This document shows, piece by piece, positions 1 to 7,389 of a stretch of 24,425 nucleotides of DNA (positions are counted from its first letter, which is position 1; each line of letters starts with the position of its first letter). This stretch comes from Armatimonadetes bacterium UBA5419. Lineage in GTDB: Bacteria > Armatimonadota > UBA10988. The notes beneath the pieces are model-generated. The model searched no databases and was not told where the DNA came from. It saw nothing but the letters and a program-made list of their open reading frames with translations. The translations under genes were made by a program, and so were the position numbers. Location: assembly GCA_002409445.1 (NCBI GenBank), contig DHNJ01000310.1, positions 12,578-37,002 of the forward strand. Reading direction: 5' to 3'.

Positions 1-1
1 C

Positions 2-1348
2 ACCTGCGGCGAGGTCACCGTGCGGCTCTCGCTCCAGCGCCGCGGCGAGGTCTTGCGCGCGCAGGTGCGCCATCTGGCGAAGGCCCCTAACCCCCTCGTC
101 GGTGCGCGTTGCCGCCGCCATATCGCCGAGGTGAACGACCGGCTGCACTTCGTGCGGGCGCGCTGTTCGGCGCGGACGGGTGAGGTGCGCTTCTGGGAGA
201 CCCTGCGTCTCGCCGATAGCCAGCTCACCGCGCGGCAACTGAGCGGCATGGTCCGGGGCCTGTCGAAGGTGGTGACGCGCGAACTGCCGGCCCTGCGGCA
301 GTTGGTCGAGCCGGCGCGCACGGCCGACGCCGATCGCCGGTGGGCCGAGATGCGCCACGGGACGCCGGAGAACCTGCGGCTTCACCAGCGCGCGACCGAG
401 AGCATGCTATGCGCACTCGGGGGCGGCCGTGCCGTGCCCGAGGGCCCGGTCACGGAGGAGGAGTGGCTGCGGGCGGCGGTCGAGTCAATGGCGCCGCTGA
501 CCCGCCACGCTCATCGCAGCGACGATGTGACCCGAGCCCGTGAGGAGATCTGGCCGCGGCTGCAGGACCTGCGCGCGCGGTCGATGGAGGCGGGGCACGA
601 CTATCGCCTGCCGGCGCTCGCCGCGGAGGTCGAGATCGGTCCGGCGGAGGAGTTCGTGCTGCTGTACATGCTCGGCCGGCAGCAGCAGCGGCAGCGCGCC
701 ATCCCGACCGAGGACTTCCTGTGGGTCTACGCGGCCGACCTGGACGAGGCGCGGGCGGACGAGCTGGTGCAGCGCTTGCACACCGCGGAACTGATCGTGG
801 CCGCCGATGGTGATGACATGGAGCCGTGGCGGCTGGGCCGGCGGTTCCTCGACCCGCTGGCGGGGCGGCTGCCGTTCGCCTACGAGCCCCTGCCGCCGCC
901 CTACGACCCGGCCGAGCTGCCGGCGGGGCCGCTGGCGGAGTCGGAGTGGCTGGCGTTGGTCCACGAGGTGCTCCGCCACCAAGCGGCCGACTTCGCCGAG
1001 GCGGAGCGCCTGGCGCTGCTGGGCGAGCGGCTATGGCCGGCGCTGCTCGCGCTGCGGGACGACTCGATCGCCGCGGGCCACGTCTACCAGACGGCGGAGG
1101 CGCGGGCGCTCTTCGAGCTGGACGACCTGGCCGAGCTGGCCGTGGTCTACACGGCCTACCAGAACGCGACCGGCCGGCCACGGATCGACGTCTTCGAGTT
1201 TCGGCAATTGGCGCGCGGCGTGCGGATGGCAGCCAGCGAGCTCAGTCTGGGTGGCCTGATGTCGGCCGGGCTGCTGGACGCTTGCGACGGCGACGAAGCG
1301 TCGCCGTGGTGTCTGGGGGAGGCGGGCTTGGCCTGGCGCGCCGCCTGA
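2..1348 (+). CDS. YbjN-like N-terminal domain protein with a duplicated C-terminal module (5' end outside window)
   Basis: The frame is open to the left edge of the window. The first possible start inside is a GTG at 20, but the residues encoded just before it continue the first domain, so the true start is probably upstream. Numbered from GTG 20 (442 residues), residues 1-100 look like the YbjN family: a strand-rich stretch, then a helix with IAEVNDRLHFVRAR, a strand with GEVRFWETLRL, and a helix ending in PALRQL. Residues 144-277 and 305-437 are two copies of one unknown module. They share EEIWPRL/ERLWPAL, S-x-x-AGH-x-Y and a closing short PW-x-LG motif. YbjN proteins share the fold of type III secretion chaperones, so a protein-binding role is possible. 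No catalytic motif or signal peptide is visible, although the N-terminus is missing. The Clp-like gene follows 142 bp downstream on the same strand. The function is unknown; the family call is by eye. Confidence 0.75.
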   Translation, partial: TCGEVTVRLSLQRRGEVLRAQVRHLAKAPNPLVGARCRRHIAEVNDRLHFVRARCSARTGEVRFWETLRLADSQLTARQLSGMVRGLSKVVTRELPALRQLVEPARTADADRRWAEMRHGTPENLRLHQRATESMLCALGGGRAVPEGPVTEEEWLRAAVESMAPLTRHAHRSDDVTRAREEIWPRLQDLRARSMEAGHDYRLPALAAEVEIGPAEEFVLLYMLGRQQQRQRAIPTEDFLWVYAADLDEARADELVQRLHTAELIVAADGDDMEPWRLGRRFLDPLAGRLPFAYEPLPPPYDPAELPAGPLAESEWLALVHEVLRHQAADFAEAERLALLGERLWPALLALRDDSIAAGHVYQTAEARALFELDDLAELAVVYTAYQNATGRPRIDVFEFRQLARGVRMAASELSLGGLMSAGLLDACDGDEASPWCLGEAGLAWRAA

Positions 1349-1490
1349 GCCGCGCGGCCGGGCCTGGCGGCCCTCCGGACGACAACCCTTCACTGACTAC
1401 CGTACCCGCCCGGTATGCGGGCGATGGCCCCGGACGCCGTGGCCGGCCCTCGCCGGCCGTGGCGGACAGAGCACGACGAGGAGCACGACG
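1349..1490 (+). promoter_or_regulatory. Intergenic region with three short inverted repeats before the Clp-like gene
   Basis: Three perfect short inverted repeats lie in this 142-base gap. GGGCC-TGGC-GGCCC at 1360-1373 follows the upstream stop codon closely. CGCCCG-GTATG-CGGGCG is at 1407-1423. GGCCGGC-CCTC-GCCGGCC is at 1441-1458. None is followed by a T-run, so none is a textbook intrinsic terminator. The first may still slow or end transcription, and the other two would lie in the leader of the Clp-like mRNA. A GAGGAG ribosome-binding site at 1478-1483 sits 7 bases before the ATG at 1491. I found no convincing -35/-10 pair. Confidence 0.4.
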
Positions 1491-3827
1491 ATGACGAACA
1501 ACCCAAAGCTGGAGAACTACACAGGCGACGCGCGGCGCTGGCTGGCGACTTTTTGTGAGGCGGACGAGGCACGGCCCACGGCGCCCTCGACCGCGGCCGG
1601 CTGGCTGCGGGAGCTGGCGGCCGCCGATGACAGCGTGGTCCAGCGCGTCTGGCCGGAGCTCGAGGTCGGCGAGCTGGACGTGGACGGCTCGCCGGCGCTG
1701 AACTGGGATGGACTGTTGGGTGCGGCCCGGGTGCAGGCCAAGGTCTGCGAGCGGCGTTTCATCACCCTGGCCGACGTGGCCTTGGCGCTGGGTGAGCTTT
1801 GTGGGCAGGAGATCACGCCGCAGGTGCTGGCCGTGGCGGCGCGCGTCGCGGCCGCCGAGAAGCCGAGCTATCGCTCGCGGCCGCTGAGCACCGGTGGCGG
1901 CGAGCGGGCGGAACGCCGGTCGATGATGCGCGACTTTCGGCGGCATATGGGCCTGGACGACGATGACGACGACACGCCGCTGGTCAAGGGCGACTACACC
2001 CAGGCCGTGGGCGGGGTGCTGGGCCAGTTTGGCACGGACTTGACGCACGAGGCGCACGCGGGCCGGCTACCCCGCTGCGTCGGGCGCGAGACCGAGCTCG
2101 AGACCATCATGGAGACGCTGTGCCGCCAGACCAAGTCGAACCCGGTCCTGTTGGGGCCGGCCGGCAGCGGCAAGACGGCCCTGGCCGAGGCCGTGGCGCA
2201 GCGCCTGGTCGAGGGCAATGTGCCGGAGAAGCTGCGTGGCAAGCGCTTGGTCAGTATCTCGGCGGCCAACTTCATCGCCGGCGCGGGCATCATCGGCACG
2301 ATGGAGAGGCGGGTCGCGCGGGTGATCGAGCAGGCCATCGCGCAGGACGCCATCGTCTTCATCGACGAGCTGCACATGGTCACCGGCGCGGGCGCGACCC
2401 GCGGCAATGAGGCGGGCACCCTGGGCAACGCGCTGAAGCCGGCGCTGTCGCGGCCCGGGTTCGCCTGCATCGGCGCCACGACGCCGGCGGAGTACAAGCG
2501 CTACGTGGCCACCGACACGGCCTTCGAGCGTCGGTTCCAGCCGATCACCATCGACCATCTGTCGGCGGCGGCGAGCCTGGAGATCCTCGCCCAGCGCGAC
2601 GAGGCGGCGCGGGCACAGGGCAGCCCGGCCTGCCCGCCCGAGGTCCAGGCCTGGCTGGTCGAGTATGCCGACCGGTTCATGCTCAACCGGCACTTCCCAG
2701 ACAAGGCGATCGACCTCTACGAGCAGTGCGTGGCCTATGCGCTGAACCGCGGCCTCGACGTCGTCGACCTGGCGAGCGCGCAGCTGGTCACCGAGCGGCT
2801 GCTCGGCGTGCCGCCCGGCATGATCGAGCGGGTGCCGGAGACGATGGAGGCGGCCTCGAAGGCAGGCCTACTCGACCACGAGGAGGCGGAGGATCTGGGC
2901 ACGCGGCTGAGCCTGTCGCTGTCCGGCCTCCACGCCGGCGCCGCGCGGCCGAACGCGGTGCTGGCGCTGCTGGGCGAGGCCGCGCGGACCGCGCCGGTGT
3001 TCGCGGAGTTGCTGGCGACCCACCTGCTCGGCGCGCCGGACCGCGTGATCACCGTGGACTTCAGCGGCATGGTCCACGCGGCGTCGGTCTACGAACTGAC
3101 CGGTTCGCGGTCGAACGGCCAGCGGTCCGTCCTGCAGGCAGTCGAGCAGATGCCGTGGTCGGTGCTGGTGCTGCACGGCGTGGAGTCGGCGGCGCAGCCG
3201 GTCCGGGACGCTGTGGCGCGGATGCTCGGCGACGGCTACCTCGAACTCGATGGCGGCCGCAAGATCTGCCTCGCGCACACGATCGTGCTGCTGGCGGTCG
3301 ACACGCCGCTGAAGCAGGTGTCGAGCGGCATGGGCTTCCGCGACCGGTCGGCGCCGGCGGGCAAGCCCAGCAACGGCGACGAGGTCGTCGCGGCGCTGCT
3401 CGGCGAGACGCTGGCGACCGAGGTCGACGTCATCGTCCAGGGCTCCGCGGTGGTCGACTTCCTCGTCGGGTGCCAGTGGATCAGCGACCAACTGCCCAAG
3501 CTCGCCGAGCAGCTGGCGAAGCTGCGGCTGACGGTCCGCTTCCACCCGGACGTGGTCAACTGCCTGGCGCTGCTGCACGAGGGCGAGTTCACCCTGCGCG
3601 ACTGGCGGCGGACGCTGGACCGCCTGCTGCTGCCGCAGTTCCTCGAGCATGTGCCCGCCGCGCACGAGCCGGCGCGGACGCTGGAGGTCCGGGCCCAGCA
3701 GACCGGCCTCTACATCGTCGAGCTGAGCGAGCAGGAACTGGAGCTGGAGCAGCTGTTGGACGAGCTAGCGGAGGTCGGCGCGCTGCCAGACGCGGACGTA
3801 GTCGACCTCAAGGGTGGCGGGCAGTGA
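1491..3827 (+). CDS. Divergent Clp/Hsp100 AAA+ protein with a degenerate second ATPase domain
   Basis: This 778-residue protein has a two-ring Clp (ClpA/ClpC-like) layout. Residues 1-125 are a short N-domain with at most a faint Clp-N resemblance, followed by an acidic linker (D156-D161). D1 (about 190-440) is complete: Walker A GPAGSGKT (222-229), Walker B IVFIDE (288-293), sensor GATT (328-331) and arginine finger FERRF (345-349). No coiled-coil middle domain is present. D2 (about 470-720) can be aligned by eye with ClpC but has lost its motifs. GPTGVGKT is replaced by GEAARTAP around 495-502, the Walker B DE pair is replaced by HG (562-563), and no GAR sensor-2 motif is visible. An MGF tripeptide (614-616) lies where ClpC carries its ClpP-docking loop. 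D1 should hydrolyse ATP; D2 should not bind it normally. The RBS GAGGAG supports this start. The last 63 bases overlap the convergent GH16-like gene. A role in protein unfolding is inferred; the substrate is unknown. Confidence 0.85.
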   Translation: MTNNPKLENYTGDARRWLATFCEADEARPTAPSTAAGWLRELAAADDSVVQRVWPELEVGELDVDGSPALNWDGLLGAARVQAKVCERRFITLADVALALGELCGQEITPQVLAVAARVAAAEKPSYRSRPLSTGGGERAERRSMMRDFRRHMGLDDDDDDTPLVKGDYTQAVGGVLGQFGTDLTHEAHAGRLPRCVGRETELETIMETLCRQTKSNPVLLGPAGSGKTALAEAVAQRLVEGNVPEKLRGKRLVSISAANFIAGAGIIGTMERRVARVIEQAIAQDAIVFIDELHMVTGAGATRGNEAGTLGNALKPALSRPGFACIGATTPAEYKRYVATDTAFERRFQPITIDHLSAAASLEILAQRDEAARAQGSPACPPEVQAWLVEYADRFMLNRHFPDKAIDLYEQCVAYALNRGLDVVDLASAQLVTERLLGVPPGMIERVPETMEAASKAGLLDHEEAEDLGTRLSLSLSGLHAGAARPNAVLALLGEAARTAPVFAELLATHLLGAPDRVITVDFSGMVHAASVYELTGSRSNGQRSVLQAVEQMPWSVLVLHGVESAAQPVRDAVARMLGDGYLELDGGRKICLAHTIVLLAVDTPLKQVSSGMGFRDRSAPAGKPSNGDEVVAALLGETLATEVDVIVQGSAVVDFLVGCQWISDQLPKLAEQLAKLRLTVRFHPDVVNCLALLHEGEFTLRDWRRTLDRLLLPQFLEHVPAAHEPARTLEVRAQQTGLYIVELSEQELELEQLLDELAEVGALPDADVVDLKGGGQ

Positions 3828-5150
3828 CGTCTCGTCGACCAGGTCGCGGTCCCAGCCGCCCGCGGTCAGCGTGATCAGCGGGTAGGCGGGGAGATCGGTG
3901 ATGCCGGGGTCGGCCCAGTAGCCAACGGGCTGGCCCTGGCAGTACCAGGTCAGCGAATCGGGCAGCCAGAGCAGGCCGCAGGTCAGGAAGCCCTCGGAGT
4001 CGGGGGTGGTGTAGAGGTACTGGCTGCCGATCATCCGCGCACGCTCGCCCCAGCCGCCCCAGCGTGCCGCCAGGCTGTAGCGGTTCACGCCCCAGACGGT
4101 CAGGTGCTCGAGGATCGTCATCTCCTGGCCGCTGGTGGTCGTGTCGGTGCGCGCGCGCGCGTCGCCGGCGCTCGCGCCGCGGTCGGGGGCCAGGGCGACC
4201 TGCACCCAGAGGCCCGAGGCGCGCGGCAGGCGGACCCGTGCCTCGAAGTAGCCGTAGCGCTGGGTGAAGTTGTCGAAGGTGTCGAGGTAGCCCGTCACGT
4301 ACGACTCGTCACCGACGCCGGTGGCCGCACCGGGCAACGAGTCGGCGCGCTGCAGGCGCAGGGTGGCGCGGCCGCCGCGGACGGTGACCTGGGCCGGCAC
4401 AAACCGTGAGCTCGGGTCCCACTGGTTGAAGCCGGTGGTGTTCCACAGGTCGCTGTTCAGCCGCGCACCACTGAACTCGTCACGCAGGGTGAATTGCCAG
4501 TCGCCTTCGACCGGTGGCCGCGAGCCGAGCCAGGGAGCCGGTGTGGTCCGCTTGATGAAGCCGACGATCTGCTCGACCAGCAGGTCCGCCGGCGCGGCGT
4601 GGTCGGCGCCCAGGCGGATCGCCGTGACCTCGCCCGAGCGGAAGCGAGTGCCGGTGTTGGCCAGGGCGCCGGGCGGCTCGTCGGCGGCCAACGGCGCGCC
4701 CTGCCACGGGGCGTAGGCGTCGAAGGGCAGGACGATCTCGTCCACGCCGCCCGGTGCCAGCGGCTCGCCGACAACCAGGTCGGTCGGGCCGTTATCGCTG
4801 AGCGCCTGGACCAGCGGGGTCAGCGGGGTCAGCCCGACATTGCGCAGGCGGAAGCGCAGGGCGTTGCTCGCCCGCAGGTCCCACCAGCCGCTGGCCGGCC
4901 GCAGCTCGACGATCTGCTCGGCGTCCTCGGCGACCGTCGGCAGGGTCAGGCGCAGGCCGGTGCGCGTGACCTCGACCGTCGCCCCGCCGCTGGCGCGGAT
5001 CTGGTTGTCGGGGTCGACGACGACGCGCGGCGCATACAGTAGGTCGCCCGGCGGCCGGACGCCCTGCGCCGTGACGGGCGCGCCCAGCGCCCCGACGAGC
5101 AGCGCTAGCAGCAGCCAGCGCCAACCGCTACGCAACAAACTCGCCCACAT
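3765..5150 (-). CDS. Secreted GH16-like protein with N-terminal carbohydrate-binding-like domain
   Basis: I chose the ATG at 5150 because a GGAGGA ribosome-binding site lies 8 bases upstream. An in-frame ATG at 5165 overlaps that site and would add five residues. The 461-residue product starts with a signal peptide (basic start, hydrophobic LLLALLVGALGA, likely cleavage after VTA). Residues about 35-200 form a beta-rich region resembling a carbohydrate-binding sandwich. Residues about 215-455 match GH16 (laminarinase/agarase fold): DEFSG, GYFEARVRLP, a catalytic-strand motif, LTWYCQGQPV and the closing strand VDYVRVWQ. The GH16 catalytic consensus is E-x-D-x-(x)-E; here it reads EMTILE (343-348), so the middle Asp is Thr while both catalytic Glu positions are kept. 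It is probably an endo-acting enzyme on beta-glucan or galactan, or a binding-only relative. It is the last gene of the minus-strand group, 69 bp after the propeller gene. Confidence 0.85.
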   Translation of the reverse strand: MWASLLRSGWRWLLLALLVGALGAPVTAQGVRPPGDLLYAPRVVVDPDNQIRASGGATVEVTRTGLRLTLPTVAEDAEQIVELRPASGWWDLRASNALRFRLRNVGLTPLTPLVQALSDNGPTDLVVGEPLAPGGVDEIVLPFDAYAPWQGAPLAADEPPGALANTGTRFRSGEVTAIRLGADHAAPADLLVEQIVGFIKRTTPAPWLGSRPPVEGDWQFTLRDEFSGARLNSDLWNTTGFNQWDPSSRFVPAQVTVRGGRATLRLQRADSLPGAATGVGDESYVTGYLDTFDNFTQRYGYFEARVRLPRASGLWVQVALAPDRGASAGDARARTDTTTSGQEMTILEHLTVWGVNRYSLAARWGGWGERARMIGSQYLYTTPDSEGFLTCGLLWLPDSLTWYCQGQPVGYWADPGITDLPAYPLITLTAGGWDRDLVDETSLPATLEVDYVRVWQRADLR

Positions 5151-5170
5151 GACCGGTTCCTCCATCTGCA

Positions 5171-5199
5171 GTTTGCCCCCAGTTGGTAGTCGGGCAAAC
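5171..5199 (-). promoter_or_regulatory. 8-bp perfect inverted repeat in the leader of the GH16-like gene
   Basis: GTTTGCCC (5171-5178) and GGGCAAAC (5192-5199) are perfect reverse complements separated by 13 bases. They fill much of the 69-base gap between the propeller gene and the GH16-like gene. In the minus-strand mRNA the hairpin ends about 7 bases before the GGAGGA ribosome-binding site. No U-run follows. It could be an intercistronic RNA hairpin that tunes expression or stability of the last gene, or a DNA operator for a dimeric regulator. Confidence 0.5.
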
Positions 5200-5219
5200 C
5201 GAAGTATGACGATTCCGTA

Positions 5220-7337
5220 TCAATCGGCCGCGCGCCACCACAGACCGTTGCCGTGGGTGCCGACCAGCAAACGCCCGCCAGCATCATAGCCAATCCAGCG
5301 GACGTTCGGGTTGGGTAGATTGCCCTGGGCCGAGGTCCAGGTCTGCCCCGCGTCGAAGCTCTCTTGCAGACCAGCCCCGAGCGGGTGGTCGTGGAACGGG
5401 TGGTCGGTGCCGCTGACGACCACGTGGCGCGGGTCGGTGGGGTCGACGGCCAGGCCCTCGGCGAAGTGGTTTGCCCAGCGCTGGGTCCAGGTCGCGCCGC
5501 CGTCCTCGCTGACGAACAGCCCGCCCGGCCAGAACGTGCCCTGGGCATTGCCCTCGCGCGCCGTGACGTAGAGCAGGTTGCCGGCGACCGCCAGGCCCTT
5601 GGCGTCCCAGACGAACGGCGCCGCGGTCCGCTGCCAGGCGCCGTCGGCCCCACGGCGCCAGACACCGCCGGGCTGATCGCCGCGGCCGGCGGTCAGCAGC
5701 CAGGCGGTGTTCGCCGCCCAGACCAGCGTGATCGGCGTGCCCTCCAGGCCGGCGGTCGGCTGCCAGTCGCTACCATCGGCCGGTCCGTAGAGCAGTTCGC
5801 CCGAGGACAGCCCGACCCACAGCCGGCGCGCGTCCGGCGGCGAGGTGGGGTCGACGAGCAGGGTGTTGGCGCGCACCGCGGGCAGGCCCGGGACGGCGTT
5901 CCAGCTGGCGCCGGCGTCCTGGGAGTGGTAGAAGCCGGCGCGGTTGGCGCCCCACTGGCCGATGCTGGCCCAGACGTTGTCGTGGACGGTCGGGTCCCAG
6001 GCGTAGGCCGCGCCGGTGCTGTCGTGGGCGCTGTCCACGCCGGCCATGCCGCGCTGGACCCAGGTACCGCCGTCCGTCGTGCGCCAGTTGGCCAGGTCCA
6101 TGTAACCGAGCAGCCAGAGGTCGGCGTTGGTCGGGTGCGGCGCGACGGTCCAGAGGCAGGTGACCTCGGTGCCGGTCGTGCGCCAAAGGCCCGGCTCGGG
6201 GCCGGCGATGGTGTGGTGCTGCTGCCAGGTGGCGCCGCTGTCGCGGGTCTCCAGGATGGCGCCGGAACTGCCGTAGATCAGCCGCCCGGGCTCGCTGGGA
6301 TGCAGGGCCCAGCTCTCGGGCAGCGGGCCCCAGCCCAGATAGCCCTGGTCGACGTTGACGCCAGGCCGCGCGCGGTCGTGCTGGGTCAGGCGAGTCCAGT
6401 GCTCGCCGCGGTCGTCGCTGGCGAAGACGCCGGCGTTGATCCAGGCCGCGCCGGCGACATACACGCGGTCGGGGTTGGCGATGTCGGTGCCCAGCAGGCC
6501 CTGCTGGCTAGTCATGTACCACTCGCCGTTGCCCTCGGTCGCGTGGAGCACGAGGCCCTCGGTCTTGCGCGCCCAGGTCGCCCCGCCGTCGTCCGAGCGC
6601 CAGACGCCGCCGTCGTACGGGACGACACCGGGTGTCGCCTCGACGCTGATGTAGAGGGTCGCGGGGTCGGCCGTGGGCGAGGTGACGTAGCGGGTGCCCG
6701 CGGCGGGCAGGCCGCCGGCGAGCTGGGTCCAGGTCGTGCCGTCCGGGCTGGCGAAGGCGCCGCGCTGGGTGGTGACGATGAAGCCGCCGTCGGGCCGCGG
6801 CAGCAGGTCGACGATGATCGCGTCGTCCGGCAGGCTGCCGGCGGGGTTGAGCCGGGCCCAGCTCTCGCCGCCGTCGTGGCTGACCATGATCGTGCCGCTG
6901 CCGTGGCTGCGCTCGCGCGGGCGGCCGAGGCCGGCGTAGAGGGTCTCGGGGTCGACCGGGTCGCGCAGTAGCTCGCCGACCGGCGCGCTGTAGGCGTAGC
7001 GCTCCATCGGCGGGAAGCCTTCGCGCTGCGGCCGCCAGCTCAGGCCGCCGTCATCGCTGCGGTGTACGCCGCTGGGGGTGGCGACGTGGAGAACTTGCGG
7101 GTCGAGAGGGTGGGGGACGACCATCTGGACGTAGAGGTCGAGCAGGCCGTCGTTGTGGATCGTCCAGCTCGCGCCGCCGTCGGTGCTGAGGTAGAAGCCG
7201 CCCACGTCGCAGCCCATGTACAGCGTCTGGCTGTCGTGCGGCGAGTAGGCGACCGACTGGATCCAGCCGCCGCCGCCCGGGCCGACGAGGTTCCAGGGGC
7301 CGGCGGTCAGGCACAGCGCAACCAGCAGAGCAGGCAT
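5220..7337 (-). CDS. Secreted Asp-box (BNR/GH74-like) beta-propeller protein
   Basis: The 705-residue product carries at least eleven Asp-box motifs (S-x-D-x-G-x-T/S-W type), for example at 51-58, 94-101, 153-160, 248-255, 307-314, 472-479, 610-617 and 660-667. They are spread over the whole length, which fits a double or multi-bladed propeller. The start (WNLVGPGGGG, then LYMGCDVGGFYLSTDGG at 39-55) resembles GH74 xyloglucanases, where an Asp in the DVGG segment (here D44) is near the active site. I could not place the second GH74 catalytic Asp, so sialidase-like or sortilin-like binding proteins remain possible. The ATG is supported by AAGGGAG upstream and an in-frame stop five codons further back. 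The hydrophobic signal segment (residues 1-13) is unusually short. It sits 52 bp after the barrel gene and 69 bp before the GH16-like gene, all on the minus strand. Confidence 0.85.
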   Translation of the reverse strand: MPALLVALCLTAGPWNLVGPGGGGWIQSVAYSPHDSQTLYMGCDVGGFYLSTDGGASWTIHNDGLLDLYVQMVVPHPLDPQVLHVATPSGVHRSDDGGLSWRPQREGFPPMERYAYSAPVGELLRDPVDPETLYAGLGRPRERSHGSGTIMVSHDGGESWARLNPAGSLPDDAIIVDLLPRPDGGFIVTTQRGAFASPDGTTWTQLAGGLPAAGTRYVTSPTADPATLYISVEATPGVVPYDGGVWRSDDGGATWARKTEGLVLHATEGNGEWYMTSQQGLLGTDIANPDRVYVAGAAWINAGVFASDDRGEHWTRLTQHDRARPGVNVDQGYLGWGPLPESWALHPSEPGRLIYGSSGAILETRDSGATWQQHHTIAGPEPGLWRTTGTEVTCLWTVAPHPTNADLWLLGYMDLANWRTTDGGTWVQRGMAGVDSAHDSTGAAYAWDPTVHDNVWASIGQWGANRAGFYHSQDAGASWNAVPGLPAVRANTLLVDPTSPPDARRLWVGLSSGELLYGPADGSDWQPTAGLEGTPITLVWAANTAWLLTAGRGDQPGGVWRRGADGAWQRTAAPFVWDAKGLAVAGNLLYVTAREGNAQGTFWPGGLFVSEDGGATWTQRWANHFAEGLAVDPTDPRHVVVSGTDHPFHDHPLGAGLQESFDAGQTWTSAQGNLPNPNVRWIGYDAGGRLLVGTHGNGLWWRAAD

Positions 7338-7374
7338 CCAGCACTCCCTTACCTATGGTGACGCGTCGGTGCCT

Positions 7375-7389
7375 CCGGGCGCAACCCGG
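7375..7389 (-). promoter_or_regulatory. Short hairpin just after the barrel-protein stop codon
   Basis: CCGGG (7375-7379) and CCCGG (7385-7389) pair around a 5-base loop, immediately after the minus-strand stop codon at 7390-7392. There is no U-run, so it is a weak terminator at best. It may act as a processing or pause site between the barrel gene and the propeller gene 52 bases downstream. Confidence 0.3.

Noticed and set aside
1360..1373. Intrinsic terminator after the first gene
   Set aside because: The stem is only 5 bp and no T-run follows, so I describe it only as an inverted repeat.
5364..6971. 535-codon plus-strand open frame across the propeller gene
   Set aside because: It is antisense to clear Asp-box repeats. 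Its translation is Ala/Gly/Arg/Val-rich without domains, as expected from opposite-strand frames in very GC-rich DNA.
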